This document shows positions 7,984 to 17,060 of a stretch of 64,000 nucleotides of DNA, one piece after another. The stretch spans positions 62,001-126,000 of the forward strand of contig NZ_JAMTCN010000010.1 of assembly GCF_024171865.1 (NCBI RefSeq), given 5' to 3'. Positions within the stretch are counted from its first letter, which is position 1. Each line of letters opens with the position of its first letter. The DNA is from Prauserella aidingensis. GTDB taxonomy: Bacteria > Actinomycetota > Actinomycetes > Mycobacteriales > Pseudonocardiaceae. A model generated the notes under the pieces. It saw only the letters and a program-made list of their open reading frames with translations, had not been told where the DNA came from and searched no databases. The translations under genes and the position numbers were made by a program.

Positions 7984-10900
7984 TCAGATGTCGATCGCGG
8001 CCTGGTCGACGCGTTCGGACGACGAGACGAGCCAGTTGCGGCGTGGTTCGACCTTCTCGCCCATGAGGAGTTCGAGCGCGGCCTCGGCGGCCTCGGCGTC
8101 GTCGAGCGTGATGCGGCGGACGGCGCGGGTCGCGGGGTTCATCGTCGTCTCCCACAGCTCGTCGGCGTCCATCTCGCCGAGACCCTTGAACCGCGGCACG
8201 GGCTTCTTGATCGTCTTGCCCTTCGCCTCGAGTTCGGCGACCTTCTCCTGCATCTCGCGCTCGGTGAAGGTGTAGTGCGTCTCCTCGTTCTTGCCCTTCG
8301 TGACGACCTTGTGCAGCGGCGGCATCGCGGCGTAGAGCCTGCCCTCGTCGATGACCGGCCGCATGTAGCGGGCGAACAGCGTGATCAGCAGGGTGCGGAT
8401 GTGCGACCCGTCCACGTCGGCGTCGGCCATGACGATGATCCGGCCGTAGCGCATCGCCGACATGTCGAACGTCCGCCCGGTGCCCGCGCCGAGGACCTGC
8501 ACGATGTTGGAGATCTCGGCGTTCTTCAGCGCGTCACCGAGCCCGGCCTTCTGCACGTTGAGGATCTTCCCGCGCAATGGCAGCAACGCCTGGTACTCGG
8601 ACACCCGCGCACTGCGGGCACTGTTGTGCACGAACACGCCCGATTCCAGTGCGAAGTTGTGGTAGTGGTCCACGGTCAGGTCGTAGACGTCCTCGGTCTC
8701 GTCGAGGAACTCGACAGCCGCCACGCGATGATTGACATGCTGCGCTGCTTCCCGAAGTCGGCGGTAGTCGCCGTGGTAGTGCGCGAGCAGCCTCTCGAAC
8801 CGGAGGCCCGTCCGCGCCGTGTCCAGCCGAAGCGCTTCGTACGCACCCTCCAGCTCGCCGTCCGACACGTCGAGAACGTTGGCGAGCCGTTTCAGCGCAG
8901 CGATCCGGCGGCCCTCGTTCTGCTGGGCGACCCTCTCCGGCTTCGGAACGGTCTCGACGTAACGAGCACGCCCCTTCTGGACCCGTGCGAGGTGACCGGT
9001 GTCGGGGCCGGACATGCGCACCGAATGCCGCAGGCCGAACTCGGGGTGGGCCTCGTGCCAGGCGGTCACCGCTGCACGCTGACGGTCACGCTCTGCCTGA
9101 TCGGAGAACTGCTCGACCGTCTTCCGTGAGCGCCATGCACGCAGTTCCTCGTCTTGCCACTGCTCCTTCGAGCGGCGGCTCCACTCCTCCCTGCGACCCG
9201 GCTCCGCGAAGAAGATCCGCACACGTTCCGCCGCGTCGGCCCGGTGCTCGGGGTGCGCCCAGTACTCGGCCTGCCAGCGACGCATCCGCTCGGCGTACTC
9301 GGCACGCTCGACGTCGCTCAACGAGGCATACCAGTCCTGGAAGCCCTGCTCGACCTTCGCGCGGAACTCGGGATCCGCGTTCCGCTCGGCCAGCCGGGCC
9401 AGGCACCCGGCTCGGAACTCCGGGTCCTGCCACTGTTCGGACAGCATCGCCGACTTGAACTCCAGGCCACCGCTGGCCAGCCAGGCCCGATAGCCCTCGC
9501 GAACGTGCTCACCCATCATCGCTGCGTGGAGCGCAGCGTGGTCCTCCCACGTCATCCTGCGGATGTTGCGGGGATCGTTGTTCCGCTTATCGACATCGAC
9601 GTGATGGCGAACGTTCCCGTTGGCAGGGCTGTCGAAGCCGTTCCGCAGGTTGTATCCGTCCGCGAGGTAGTGGGTGTAGACCCACTCCTCACGGTCGTTC
9701 ATCCACACGCGCTCGTAACCGTCGAGGTTGTCCCCTGCGGACTTGGCGGACACGCTGCGGTACAGCGGCATGAGCGAATCCCCGGCCGCCAGCTGGTCCG
9801 CACGCCGGTACGAACCGTCACGAAGCCGGAACAGATGGTCCGGGGTACACCGAACCGATTCGCCGTTGTCGAGCCGCACCCGCACGAGCTGCGCACCGCG
9901 TTTGGTCACCCGGGGTTCGACGAGCGGGGCGAGCACGACCCGCCCCTCGGCGTTCGTCGTGTAGCCGAAGTGCGTGATCCCCTGTTCCCAGTCAGCGGCC
10001 AGCTCGACGAACGTCTTGCTCCCGCCGCTCGCCAACGCGACGCGCGTGTCACCGGTGAAGCAACCGAGTGCGCTGTCGCCTTCCACGAGGAACAGCTCAC
10101 TGCGGGCGATGCCGGTCGCGCGGCAGTCGACGAGCTTCGGCGGCATGGCGGCGCCCTCGAGCGCCGTCTTGCGCCGCGCGGCGTCCTTCTGCTGCTTCTG
10201 CGCGATGCGCACCCGGGAGGCGTCGACGATCTTCTGCAGCACCGTCTTGGCCTCGGACTTCGTCCGGCGGTTGTCGGTCCAGGCGCGGATCTCCTTGTCG
10301 ACGATGCCCTGCAGCACCTTGGTGATGCCCGCGGTCGACAGTTCGTCCTTGGTCTGCGACGTGAACTGCGGCTCCGGGATGCGCACGTGGACGATCGCGG
10401 TCATGCCCTCGGTGATGTCGTCGAGGGTCGGCGGGTCCTCCTTCGGCTTGAGCAGCCCCCTGGTCTTGGAGATCGCCTCCTGCAACGATTTCGTCAGCGC
10501 CCGGTCGAAGCCCTTCCGGTGCGTGCCGCCGTGCACGTTGCGGATGGTGTTGGTGAAGCACTCGATGGTGCGCTCGTAACCGGTGCCCCAGCGCAGCGCG
10601 ACGTCCACCTCCGCCCGCCGTTCCACATTGGACTGCATGACGCCGTTCTCGTCGGCTGCGTTCTCCTTGTAGGTGCCCTCACCGGAGATCGTGATCGTCC
10701 CGGACACCGCACGGTCGCCGGTCGGAGCGAGGTACTCGACCATGTCGGCGAGGCCGTTCGGGTAGTGGAACGTCTCCTCCTCGATCGTGCCGACCTCGCC
10801 GTCGGTGGCGGTCCGCAGCACGTAGGTGACGCCGGGCACGAGGAACGCGGTGTGCTGCAGCTTGGTGCGCACGTGCTCGATGTCGAGCTCCGCGCCCTGC

Positions 10901-11490
10901 TCGAAGTACCGCGAGTCGTACCAGTAGCGGATCGTCGTGCCGGTGGACTCCCCGCGCTTCATCTTGCGTGCGACGCGCAATCCCGACTGCGGCGTGAACT
11001 TCGCCTTCGGACCGGGACCGTCGAACACGCCTGCCACGCCGCGGGCGAACGACATCTCGTGGACCTTGCCCGCCCGCCGGACCTGCACGTCGAACCGCAG
11101 CGACAGCGCGTTCACCGCCGATGCGCCGACGCCGTGGAGCCCGCCCGAGGCCTTGTAGCCGGAGCCACCGAACTTGCCGCCCGCGTGCAACCGGGTCAGC
11201 ACCAGCTCGACGCCGGAGATTCCCGACTTGGCGTGGTTGTCGGTGGGGATGCCACGGCCGTTGTCGTCCACCTCGACACTGCCGTCGGCGTGCAGCGTGA
11301 CGACGACACGATCGGCGTGGCCCGCCACGCCCTCGTCGGTGCAGTTGTCGACGATCTCGGCGAACAGATGGTTCACGCCGCGGCTGTCGGTGGACCCGAT
11401 GTACATGCCGGGCCGCTTCCGCACCGCTTCCAATCCCTCGAGGTGGGTCAGATCGTCGGCCCCGTACAGGGTCTCGGCCGAAGCAGTCAC
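7984..11490 (-). CDS. parE: DNA topoisomerase IV subunit B (ParE/GyrB family) with intein
   Basis: The precursor is 1168 residues; without its 480-residue intein it is 688 residues, normal for ParE. It is the ATPase subunit that drives strand passage with ParC. The GHKL ATPase is shown by [29 protein letters not shown] and [15 protein letters not shown]. The TOPRIM part shows [13 protein letters not shown], interrupted there, resuming [19 protein letters not shown], then the acidic [17 protein letters not shown] place the start at GTG 11490 ([10 protein letters not shown]) behind GGGAGA on the minus strand. The ATG at 11574 would add an unconserved N-terminal extension. parC follows 80 bp downstream. 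Confidence 0.92.
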   Translation of the reverse strand: MTASAETLYGADDLTHLEGLEAVRKRPGMYIGSTDSRGVNHLFAEIVDNCTDEGVAGHADRVVVTLHADGSVEVDDNGRGIPTDNHAKSGISGVELVLTRLHAGGKFGGSGYKASGGLHGVGASAVNALSLRFDVQVRRAGKVHEMSFARGVAGVFDGPGPKAKFTPQSGLRVARKMKRGESTGTTIRYWYDSRYFEQGAELDIEHVRTKLQHTAFLVPGVTYVLRTATDGEVGTIEEETFHYPNGLADMVEYLAPTGDRAVSGTITISGEGTYKENAADENGVMQSNVERRAEVDVALRWGTGYERTIECFTNTIRNVHGGTHRKGFDRALTKSLQEAISKTRGLLKPKEDPPTLDDITEGMTAIVHVRIPEPQFTSQTKDELSTAGITKVLQGIVDKEIRAWTDNRRTKSEAKTVLQKIVDASRVRIAQKQQKDAARRKTALEGAAMPPKLVDCRATGIARSELFLVEGDSALGCFTGDTRVALASGGSKTFVELAADWEQGITHFGYTTNAEGRVVLAPLVEPRVTKRGAQLVRVRLDNGESVRCTPDHLFRLRDGSYRRADQLAAGDSLMPLYRSVSAKSAGDNLDGYERVWMNDREEWVYTHYLADGYNLRNGFDSPANGNVRHHVDVDKRNNDPRNIRRMTWEDHAALHAAMMGEHVREGYRAWLASGGLEFKSAMLSEQWQDPEFRAGCLARLAERNADPEFRAKVEQGFQDWYASLSDVERAEYAERMRRWQAEYWAHPEHRADAAERVRIFFAEPGRREEWSRRSKEQWQDEELRAWRSRKTVEQFSDQAERDRQRAAVTAWHEAHPEFGLRHSVRMSGPDTGHLARVQKGRARYVETVPKPERVAQQNEGRRIAALKRLANVLDVSDGELEGAYEALRLDTARTGLRFERLLAHYHGDYRRLREAAQHVNHRVAAVEFLDETEDVYDLTVDHYHNFALESGVFVHNSARSARVSEYQALLPLRGKILNVQKAGLGDALKNAEISNIVQVLGAGTGRTFDMSAMRYGRIIVMADADVDGSHIRTLLITLFARYMRPVIDEGRLYAAMPPLHKVVTKGKNEETHYTFTEREMQEKVAELEAKGKTIKKPVPRFKGLGEMDADELWETTMNPATRAVRRITLDDAEAAEAALELLMGEKVEPRRNWLVSSSERVDQAAIDI
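8623..10062 (-). other. Intein in ParE with HNH homing endonuclease and helical repeats
   Basis: Residues 477-956 of the ParE precursor, 480 residues. It begins [14 protein letters not shown], has a canonical block B ([13 protein letters not shown]) and ends [12 protein letters not shown] before Ser of the C-extein, so splicing residues are intact. The endonuclease is not LAGLIDADG. Residues about 152-179 read [14 protein letters not shown] then [14 protein letters not shown], an HNH fold. After it come repeated helical segments built on [24 protein letters not shown] and AHPEFGL, resembling the modular DNA-binding (NUMOD-like) repeats of HNH homing enzymes. It interrupts EGDSALG/SARS in the TOPRIM metal-binding motif, a known GyrB insertion site. 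Confidence 0.9.
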
Positions 11491-11693
11491 AGGGTCGTCT
11501 CTCCCGGTCTCGTGATGCGATGGCGGCGTCCCGTTCACCCCGCGGGCGAGCCGCCTCGTGCGGGCTTCCGGCACCGGTCGGATTCACCGGCCCCGGCGGA
11601 AGGCACCGTACTGCAGCGTATCCGCACGGCCGGACATTCCGGGGCACCCACCGGCCACACAGCCCCGCGACGGCGACCGATATGTGACCCAGT

Positions 11694-12905
11694 TCATCCT
11701 TCGCCTGCGCCGGTCGTCGACTCGGCGAACTCGGCACGCACTCCGAGCAGTCGCACCGGGCGGTCGAACTCGAAGCGGCCCAGCACGGTCAGCGCGGCCC
11801 GTTCGAGAGCGTCGCCGACCCGGGTGCGCTGGACGTTCTCGCCGGGACCACTCGTCGCGGGCCGCCGACCGTCGCCCTCCCGCCCGCCGGCCACGGGGTC
11901 GACGGGTTCGGGGTCGACGGGTTCGGGGTCGACGGGTTCGGGGTCGACGGGTTCGGGGTCGACGGGTTCGGGCAGCGTGGTGCTGCGGGTACGGGTGACG
12001 AACGGTGCGAACCGCACTTTCACGGCCACCCGCGCGACGGGGCGCCCCTCGGCGATCACGTCGTCGGCGACACGCCGGGCGAGCTCCCGCACGGCGGCGT
12101 CGGCGTCGGTGCGCTCCGTGAGGTTCCGCTGGAACGTCGTTTCGCGGCTGCGCGACTTCGCCACGTGCGGTGTGGCCGCGACCTCGCGGTCGCCCCAGCC
12201 GTGGGCCAGCACGCGGAAGAACGGCCCCATGGTCGGGCCGAACCGCGCGGCCAGTGCGTCGCGATCGGCCTCGGCGAGCTGTCCGACCGTGGTGATGTCG
12301 AGTTCGGCGAGCTTCTTGACCGTGCGGCTCCCGATGCCCCACAGCGCGTCCGGAGGGCGGTGCGCCATCACGGGCAGCCAGTCCGACTGCGTCAGCCGAC
12401 GGATACCACCGGGTTTGGCGAATCCGGTGGCGGTCTTCGCGCGCAGTTTGTTGTCGCCGATTCCCACGGAGCATTCCAATCCGCAACGCAGGCGCACGAT
12501 GTCGCGCACGCGCTGCGCCAGATCTTCCGGGTCATCGGTTTCCGCGCCGAGAAACGCCTCGTCCCAGCCTGCCACCTCCACGACGACCGGCAGTTCCCGC
12601 AATGCCGCCATGACGCGTTCCGACACCTCTTCGTAGGCGGGCGAATCCGAGGGCAGGAATACCGCCTCGGGACATTTCCGTTGCGCCGTCCGCAGCGGCA
12701 TTCCCGAGTGCACGCCGAAGGCCCTGGCCTCGTACGACGCCGTCGCGACGACGCCGCGCTGCGCAGGGTCGCCCGCCCCGCCGACCACCACGGGTTCGCC
12801 CCGCAGTTCCGGATGCCGCGCGATCTCGACGGCGGCGATGAACTGATCGAGATCGACGTGCAGTACCCACTCCACATCACTCAGTATGCGGTACTCCCAC
12901 GACAT
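11694..12905 (-). CDS. dinB: DinB2-like translesion DNA polymerase (Y family)
   Basis: A 403-residue Y-family polymerase. The palm begins VLHVDLDQFIAAVE, and the second catalytic site reads AGWDEAFLGA. The segment SVGIGDNKLRAKTATGFAKPGGI and the HhH-like PPDALWGIGSRTVKKLAEL match mycobacterial DinB2. The residue after the conserved Phe, the steric-gate position that normally excludes ribonucleotides, is Ile rather than Tyr or Phe. M. smegmatis DinB2 has Leu there and is known to incorporate ribonucleotides. A five-fold EPVDP repeat lies in the little-finger domain. The start is the ATG at 12905 (MSWEYRILSDVEW); the reading frame is open further upstream but that part is not conserved. Confidence 0.9.
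   Translation of the reverse strand: MSWEYRILSDVEWVLHVDLDQFIAAVEIARHPELRGEPVVVGGAGDPAQRGVVATASYEARAFGVHSGMPLRTAQRKCPEAVFLPSDSPAYEEVSERVMAALRELPVVVEVAGWDEAFLGAETDDPEDLAQRVRDIVRLRCGLECSVGIGDNKLRAKTATGFAKPGGIRRLTQSDWLPVMAHRPPDALWGIGSRTVKKLAELDITTVGQLAEADRDALAARFGPTMGPFFRVLAHGWGDREVAATPHVAKSRSRETTFQRNLTERTDADAAVRELARRVADDVIAEGRPVARVAVKVRFAPFVTRTRSTTLPEPVDPEPVDPEPVDPEPVDPEPVDPVAGGREGDGRRPATSGPGENVQRTRVGDALERAALTVLGRFEFDRPVRLLGVRAEFAESTTGAGEG
11896..11970. repeat. 15-bp tandem repeat inside dinB
   Basis: Five perfect copies of GGGTCGACGGGTTCG (15 bp), which on the coding strand encode an EPVDP pentapeptide repeated in frame. The copies are identical in sequence, so the expansion is recent. They sit in a loop of the little-finger domain where DinB2 proteins have only a short linker. 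Confidence 0.95.
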
Positions 12906-13345
12906 TCGGCGCCGGTGATCGTTGCGGTTCTGCCCGAATGCGGTCGAGTCCGCACCGTTTCCCGAATGTGGCGCACGTGGCACGTGACGGACGTCGCGCC
13001 GGACACGAAGTTGAACGTGGAACAAAGCGGCCCGCCGCGGCCGTTGGACGAAGTGTTCGCTCGTCGCCACGCGGTCACCTCCGAGACGGAAGACGGTCTA
13101 CGGGAGGCGCGTGCCCGACCCCGACACGCGACACCGCCCCCCGAGGAACAACCGGCGGGCATCGCCGCGCCACGGCATCGCCACATCCGGCGTCGCCACA
13201 CCCGGCGTCGCCGCGCCACGGTCACGTCGGACGTCGACACGTCCCGGCGAGCGGACACGTCCGAACACGACACCCGACGAACAGCACGTCCGACGTGACG
13301 ACACGTCGTTCGTGAGTCGCGCCGCGAAAGGAGGGCGCCCGCACC
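12906..13345. repeat. Gene-poor region with 15-bp degenerate repeats
   Basis: This 440-bp divergent intergenic region lies between dinB and whiB. At 13157-13219 there are four 15- to 16-bp units of the form GGCRTCGCCRCRYC, followed to 13290 by many scattered GACGTC/CACGTC words. The whiB ribosome binding site (GAAAGGAGGG, 13326-13335) closes it. I see no protein with conserved motifs here in either direction, and no clear promoter hexamers. Confidence 0.6.
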
Positions 13346-13624
13346 ATGAACAAGTCCGACCAGCCACAGAGCCTCGAGTGGGTGCACGACGCCGCCTGCC
13401 GCGACGAGGACCCGGAACTGTTCTTCCCCGTGTCCGACATGGGCCCGGGTTCGCAGCAGGCCGCGCAGGCGAAGGCGGTCTGCGCACGCTGTCCCGTTCG
13501 GGACCAGTGCCTGTCCTACGCGCTGGACAATGGTCTCGACTTCGGGATCTTCGGCGGCCTCACCCAGGAGGAACGCCGCGAGTTCGCACGCCGCCGTAGC
13601 GAGTCCGCTCCGCGGGCGGCGTGA
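13346..13624 (+). CDS. WhiB-family iron-sulfur transcriptional regulator (WhiB1/WblE-like)
   Basis: A 92-residue WhiB protein. Four cluster ligands are present: Cys18, Cys46, Cys49 and Cys55 (CARCPVRDQC), followed by the turn GIFGGLTQEERR and a basic tail ARRRSE. The ACRDEDPELFFPV start is closest to WhiB1/WblE. WhiB proteins hold a 4Fe-4S cluster, bind the main sigma factor and respond to redox signals or nitric oxide; WhiB1 is essential in Mycobacterium tuberculosis. The ATG has a strong GAAAGGAGGG 10 bp upstream. It is monocistronic, and repeats surround it on both sides. The exact subfamily is tentative. Confidence 0.92.
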   Translation: MNKSDQPQSLEWVHDAACRDEDPELFFPVSDMGPGSQQAAQAKAVCARCPVRDQCLSYALDNGLDFGIFGGLTQEERREFARRRSESAPRAA

Positions 13625-13856
13625 CACCCGGCTCCGTCGGGCGGTGGTCCCCCGGCATCGCCCGACGGAGCCCTCGTTCACGGACGTCCACGTCCCGCAC
13701 GTTCGCCGACGCCCCAGACGTGCCAGGCGTCCTCCGACGTTCGGCTCGTCCCCCGACGTTTCCCGTCGTTCCACGCGTCGCCGCCCGACGCGGCGACGGT
13801 GTCGCACCGCTCCCGTCGGCCGAACCGGCATGACCTGGCGCCCCCCATCATGCATA

Positions 13857-13892
13857 TCTGCATGCATAAAACGCCGTTTTCCGGCATGCAGA
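13857..13892. promoter_or_regulatory. Nested inverted repeat in AT-rich island
   Basis: Outer arms TCTGCATGC and GCATGCAGA are a perfect 9-bp match around an 18-bp spacer that contains a second dyad, AAAACGCCGTTTT. It could be a protein operator, an RNA hairpin or a terminator for whiB 230 bp upstream. It has no U-tract, so a standard terminator is less likely. Confidence 0.5.
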
Positions 13893-13933
13893 CATCCGCC
13901 AACCTGTGTCACCAGTCACAGTACAAATGTCCG

Positions 13934-13945
13934 GTTATGCATAAC
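13934..13945. promoter_or_regulatory. Perfect 12-bp palindrome upstream of methyltransferase gene
   Basis: GTTATGCATAAC is fully self-complementary and is followed by ATATACATAT. It lies 200 bp before the methyltransferase start in the most AT-rich part of the window. It is a candidate operator or part of a promoter; no regulator gene is adjacent other than WhiB. Confidence 0.45.
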
Positions 13946-14145
13946 ATATACATATCAACCTGGGTGATGTTCGATAACTAAAATGCCCTACCGTGGGGAA
14001 TCCCAAGTGGCAACGACGAACGGACTCAGGGCCCAGACACCGGGGCGGCTGCGCTGAAGGTGCGCGAACGGACCGCACGAGCGGGGTTCCCACCTCATCG
14101 CCGGCACCAACCCATCCCGGGGTCGGCACACCGGAAGGGGAACGC

Positions 14146-14898
14146 GTGACACTGCAGGTTGGAGAACAGGACGGGCCGGCCCAGGAGGGCCAGGGCGCCT
14201 TCGCCGCGGCGACGGGCCGCAGCCTCGAAGGCGACAACGCCAAGCCCCGTTACCTGGAGTACCAGCGTGAACTGATCCGGCCGTACGCCGGACGCTCCGT
14301 GCTGGAGATCGGCGCGGGTGACGGCGAGTTCGTGTCGGGCTACCACGACGCCGAGCGGTACGTCGTCACCGACGTCGACCCCGAGGCCGTGCAGCAGATG
14401 AAGACGCGTTTCGCCGACCGCTCCGACGTCGAGGTGCAGCAGTTCGACGGCGACGGCACCGGCCGTCTCGACGAGCCGGTCGAGACACTGCTGGCCATCA
14501 ACGTGCTCGAGCACATCGAGGACGACGCCGGGGCGCTGCGCAGCCTGTCGAAGTCGGTGACGCCGGGCGGCAAGGTCATCATGTTCGTGCCGGGATACCA
14601 GCAGCTGTACGGCGAGTTCGACCGGCTGGTCGGCCACTACCGCCGCTACACGCCGCGCACCCTCGCGACCGCCGCGCAGCGTGCCGGCCTGACGACCGAG
14701 GTCTCCAAGCCGGTCAACTTCCTGGGCGCGTTCGCCTGGTGGGCCGCGGTCCGCAAGGGCGGCACCGGCTCGCCGAACCCGAAGCTCGTGGCGCTGTACG
14801 ACCAGTACGTCGTGCCGGTCACGAAGGCGATCGAGAAGAACGTGCGGGTGCCGTTCGGGCAGTCGATCCTGCTCGTCGCGCGTACCCCGGTGGCCTGA
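14146..14898 (+). CDS. Class I SAM-dependent methyltransferase
   Basis: A 250-residue Rossmann-fold methyltransferase. Motif I is SVLEIGAGDGEFVSGY (about residues 49-64), the motif II acidic residue lies in VVTDVDPEAV, and motif IV reads LLAINVLEHIEDDAGAL. It is followed by PGGKVIMFVPGYQQLYG and the HYRRYTPRTL segment common in enzymes that act on lipid- or sugar-linked substrates. The start is the GTG at 14146, with GGAAGGGG six bases upstream; the frame is open further upstream without support. The substrate is unknown. It stands alone, with an unusually AT-rich promoter region and a long leader. Confidence 0.82.
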   Translation: MTLQVGEQDGPAQEGQGAFAAATGRSLEGDNAKPRYLEYQRELIRPYAGRSVLEIGAGDGEFVSGYHDAERYVVTDVDPEAVQQMKTRFADRSDVEVQQFDGDGTGRLDEPVETLLAINVLEHIEDDAGALRSLSKSVTPGGKVIMFVPGYQQLYGEFDRLVGHYRRYTPRTLATAAQRAGLTTEVSKPVNFLGAFAWWAAVRKGGTGSPNPKLVALYDQYVVPVTKAIEKNVRVPFGQSILLVARTPVA

Positions 14899-15093
14899 CC
14901 GCCGACCCCGCCCTGCCGTAAGAATTCCGTGACGCCGCTCCGGCGACGCAACGATTCACGGCACGACGACGTCGCGGCGCCACGATTTCACAGCGACACA
15001 ACGGAAAGCGCGATCGCCCACTGCTAACGTGCAGGGAGGAGCCCGGCACCGCCGGCGCGTTGTCAGTGAGTGACCGGGAGGACACAGCAGGCG

Positions 15094-16419
15094 ATGGAGA
15101 TTCTCACCATCGATACGCCGTCGCTGGGCGATCGCAGCTATCTCGTGCACGACGGGCAGGTGGCGTTCGCGGTCGACCCGCAGCGGGACATCGACCGGAT
15201 GCTCACGTTGCTGGAGGACCGCGGCGTCCGCCTGTCGGCCGTGTTCGAGACCCACATCCACAACGACTACGTGACGGGCGGGCCGGCCCTGGCACGGTTG
15301 ACCGGCGCGTCGTACCACGTCAACGCCGAGGACCCGGTCTCGTTCGAGCGCACCCCGATCTCCGACGGCGACGTCGTCGAGGTCGGGGCGATGCGCGTGC
15401 GCGCGCTGGCCACGCCGGGCCACACGTTCACGCACCTGTCGTACGCGGCGGCCCACGGCGATGACAGCCCGGTGGTGTTCACGGGTGGCTCATTGTTGTT
15501 CGGATCGACCGGAAGGCCCGATCTGCTCGGCCCCGAGCACACCGAGGACCTGGCTCACGCCCAGCACGCCTCCGCCCGGCGGCTCGCCGCCGAGCTGCCC
15601 GACGACACACGAGTGCTGCCGACGCACGGTTTCGGCAGCTTCTGTTCCGCGACGCCGACGTCGGGCGACGCGTCCACCATCGGCCACGAGAAGCGTGTCA
15701 ACCCGGCGCTGACCGTCGACGAGTCGTCCTACGTGGAGAGCCTGCTCGCCGGGTTGGACGTCTACCCGGCGTACTACGCGCACATGGCGCCCGCCAACCT
15801 GGCGGGACCCTCCGAACCGGACCTGGCTCCCCCGCATCGCGCCGATTCCGCGGAGCTGAGGCGCCGCATCGACGCGGGTGAATGGGTCGTCGACCTCCGC
15901 ACGCGGACGGCGTTCGCCGCGGGGCACGTCGCGGGCACGCTCAACTTCGGTATCGATGGCGGTTTCGCGACCTACCTGGGCTGGCTGTTGCCGTGGGGAA
16001 CGCCGCTGACGCTGCTCGGCGAGACGCCCGAGCAGATCGCCGAGGCGCAGCGGGAACTCGTCCGCATCGGCATCGACCGGCTCGAGGCGGCCGCGACCGG
16101 CAACGTCCGGGAGTGGGCGTTCGGCGGCGAGCTGCGGTGGTTCGAGACGGCGTGTTTCGCCGATCTCGCCCAGGTCCGCCACCACCGGCACGTGGTGGTG
16201 CTGGACGTGCGGCGCAGGTCCGAATGGGACTTCGACCATCTCGACGACGCGGTGCACATCCCGCTGCACGAGCTGTTGGAGCGCATGGACGAGATCCCCG
16301 CCGGGGAGGTGTGGGTCCACTGCAAGTCCGGCTACCGGGCGGCCATCGCCGCCTCCCTGCTGGCCGCGGCGGGCCGGCACGTCGTGTCCATCAACGACGA
16401 CTTCGCCGCGGCCGCCTGA
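15094..16419 (+). CDS. MBL-fold hydrolase with two rhodanese domains (persulfide dioxygenase-like)
   Basis: A 441-residue protein. The N-terminal metallo-beta-lactamase domain has the metal motif as THIHND (about residue 58) and the second metal His in TPGHTFTHLSY. The GGSLLFGSTGRPDLLG region resembles ETHE1-type persulfide dioxygenases. Two rhodanese domains follow. The first (VVDLRTRTAFAAGHVAGTLN) lacks an active-site Cys. The second ends WVHCKSGYRAA with the active Cys. The likely role is oxidation or transfer of sulfane sulfur. The ATG at 15094 has GGGAGGA 11 bp upstream; a GTG at 15070 is an alternative. No sulfur genes are adjacent. Confidence 0.85.
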   Translation: MEILTIDTPSLGDRSYLVHDGQVAFAVDPQRDIDRMLTLLEDRGVRLSAVFETHIHNDYVTGGPALARLTGASYHVNAEDPVSFERTPISDGDVVEVGAMRVRALATPGHTFTHLSYAAAHGDDSPVVFTGGSLLFGSTGRPDLLGPEHTEDLAHAQHASARRLAAELPDDTRVLPTHGFGSFCSATPTSGDASTIGHEKRVNPALTVDESSYVESLLAGLDVYPAYYAHMAPANLAGPSEPDLAPPHRADSAELRRRIDAGEWVVDLRTRTAFAAGHVAGTLNFGIDGGFATYLGWLLPWGTPLTLLGETPEQIAEAQRELVRIGIDRLEAAATGNVREWAFGGELRWFETACFADLAQVRHHRHVVVLDVRRRSEWDFDHLDDAVHIPLHELLERMDEIPAGEVWVHCKSGYRAAIAASLLAAAGRHVVSINDDFAAAA

Positions 16420-16471
16420 TCGCCCGGACCCACGACCGGGTCCGGGCGAGGCGGCCGTCGTGGACGGACGG

Positions 16472-16873
16472 CTACGGCTCCAGGAACGCCGCACAGGCGA
16501 CGGCGACGAAGGCAGCCTCGGGCGCGCGGTAGGTCACCTCGGCCCACCGGTCGTCGGTGACCTGCTCCCCGTCCGTTCCGACACAGCTGTAGGTCCCGCC
16601 GATGACGTAGGGCCCGCACGGCTCGGCTCCGCCGGCGTGACGGCAGGTCGTGTAGTTGTCGCAGGTCAGCGTGGTCAACGCGGACGATTCCAGGTTCGGA
16701 CCGGTGCGCACGTTGAGGTTGCACTCGTTCACCGCGTTCGCGTGCACGAGTGCGGGTCGCCCCGTGCCGGAGGTCGACTCCGGCTCGGCGGCCGACACCG
16801 TTCCCGTGGCCAGGCCCGCCGCCGCGACCGCACACGACACGGTCGCGGCCACCCGTACGGCTCGTCTCGTCAC
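16472..16873 (-). CDS. Small secreted protein with SH3-like segment
   Basis: A 133-residue exported protein of unknown role. The signal peptide is clear: VTRRAVRVAATVSCAVAAAG, then LATGTVSAA with cleavage before EPES. The mature part has NLNVRTGPNLESSALTTL, the pattern of bacterial SH3 repeats (N-RTGPS-), and six or so Cys residues (CDNYTTC, EPCGP, YSCVG) that could make disulfides. The GTG at 16873 is preferred because GAAGGGGA lies 8 bp upstream; a GTG at 16879 is too close to it. Its function could be cell-wall binding, by analogy with other SH3 secreted proteins. Confidence 0.7.
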   Translation of the reverse strand: MTRRAVRVAATVSCAVAAAGLATGTVSAAEPESTSGTGRPALVHANAVNECNLNVRTGPNLESSALTTLTCDNYTTCRHAGGAEPCGPYVIGGTYSCVGTDGEQVTDDRWAEVTYRAPEAAFVAVACAAFLEP

Positions 16874-17060
16874 GTTCACTCCCCTTCTCGGCCCACGGCC
16901 TGCCGACGCGCGGGCTCGGTGATCAACTGTCATGGTGGGTATCGGCTGTGGTAGCCGCCCACTCGATCGCCGGACCGGCTGGTTTCGCCGGTTTACGGGC
17001 CCACCGGCGAGTGGTAAGCGGCAACGCCGCCGGCGACACCGTTCGTGAAAGAGGGGTCCA

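Larger units (their letters stand above)
13625..14145. other. Long intergenic region with an AT-rich island and dyads
   Basis: A 520-bp gap after whiB. 13660-13800 holds degenerate GACGTT/CGTCGTT-rich sequence without a gene. 13845-13985 is an AT-rich island, rare in this genome, with an inverted repeat at 13857-13892 and a 12-bp palindrome at 13934-13945. 13990-14131 is a GC-rich leader for the methyltransferase, ending in the ribosome binding site GGAAGGGG at 14132-14139. I looked for a riboswitch pattern in the leader and could not assign one. Confidence 0.55.

Noticed and set aside
9154-12636. 1160-codon plus-strand frame opposite parE and dinB
   Set aside because: It crosses two real genes and an intergenic region and has no motif. 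Shadow frame.
13990-14145. Riboswitch in the methyltransferase leader
   Set aside because: I looked for ydaO, cobalamin and SAM patterns and could not match conserved cores or pairings.
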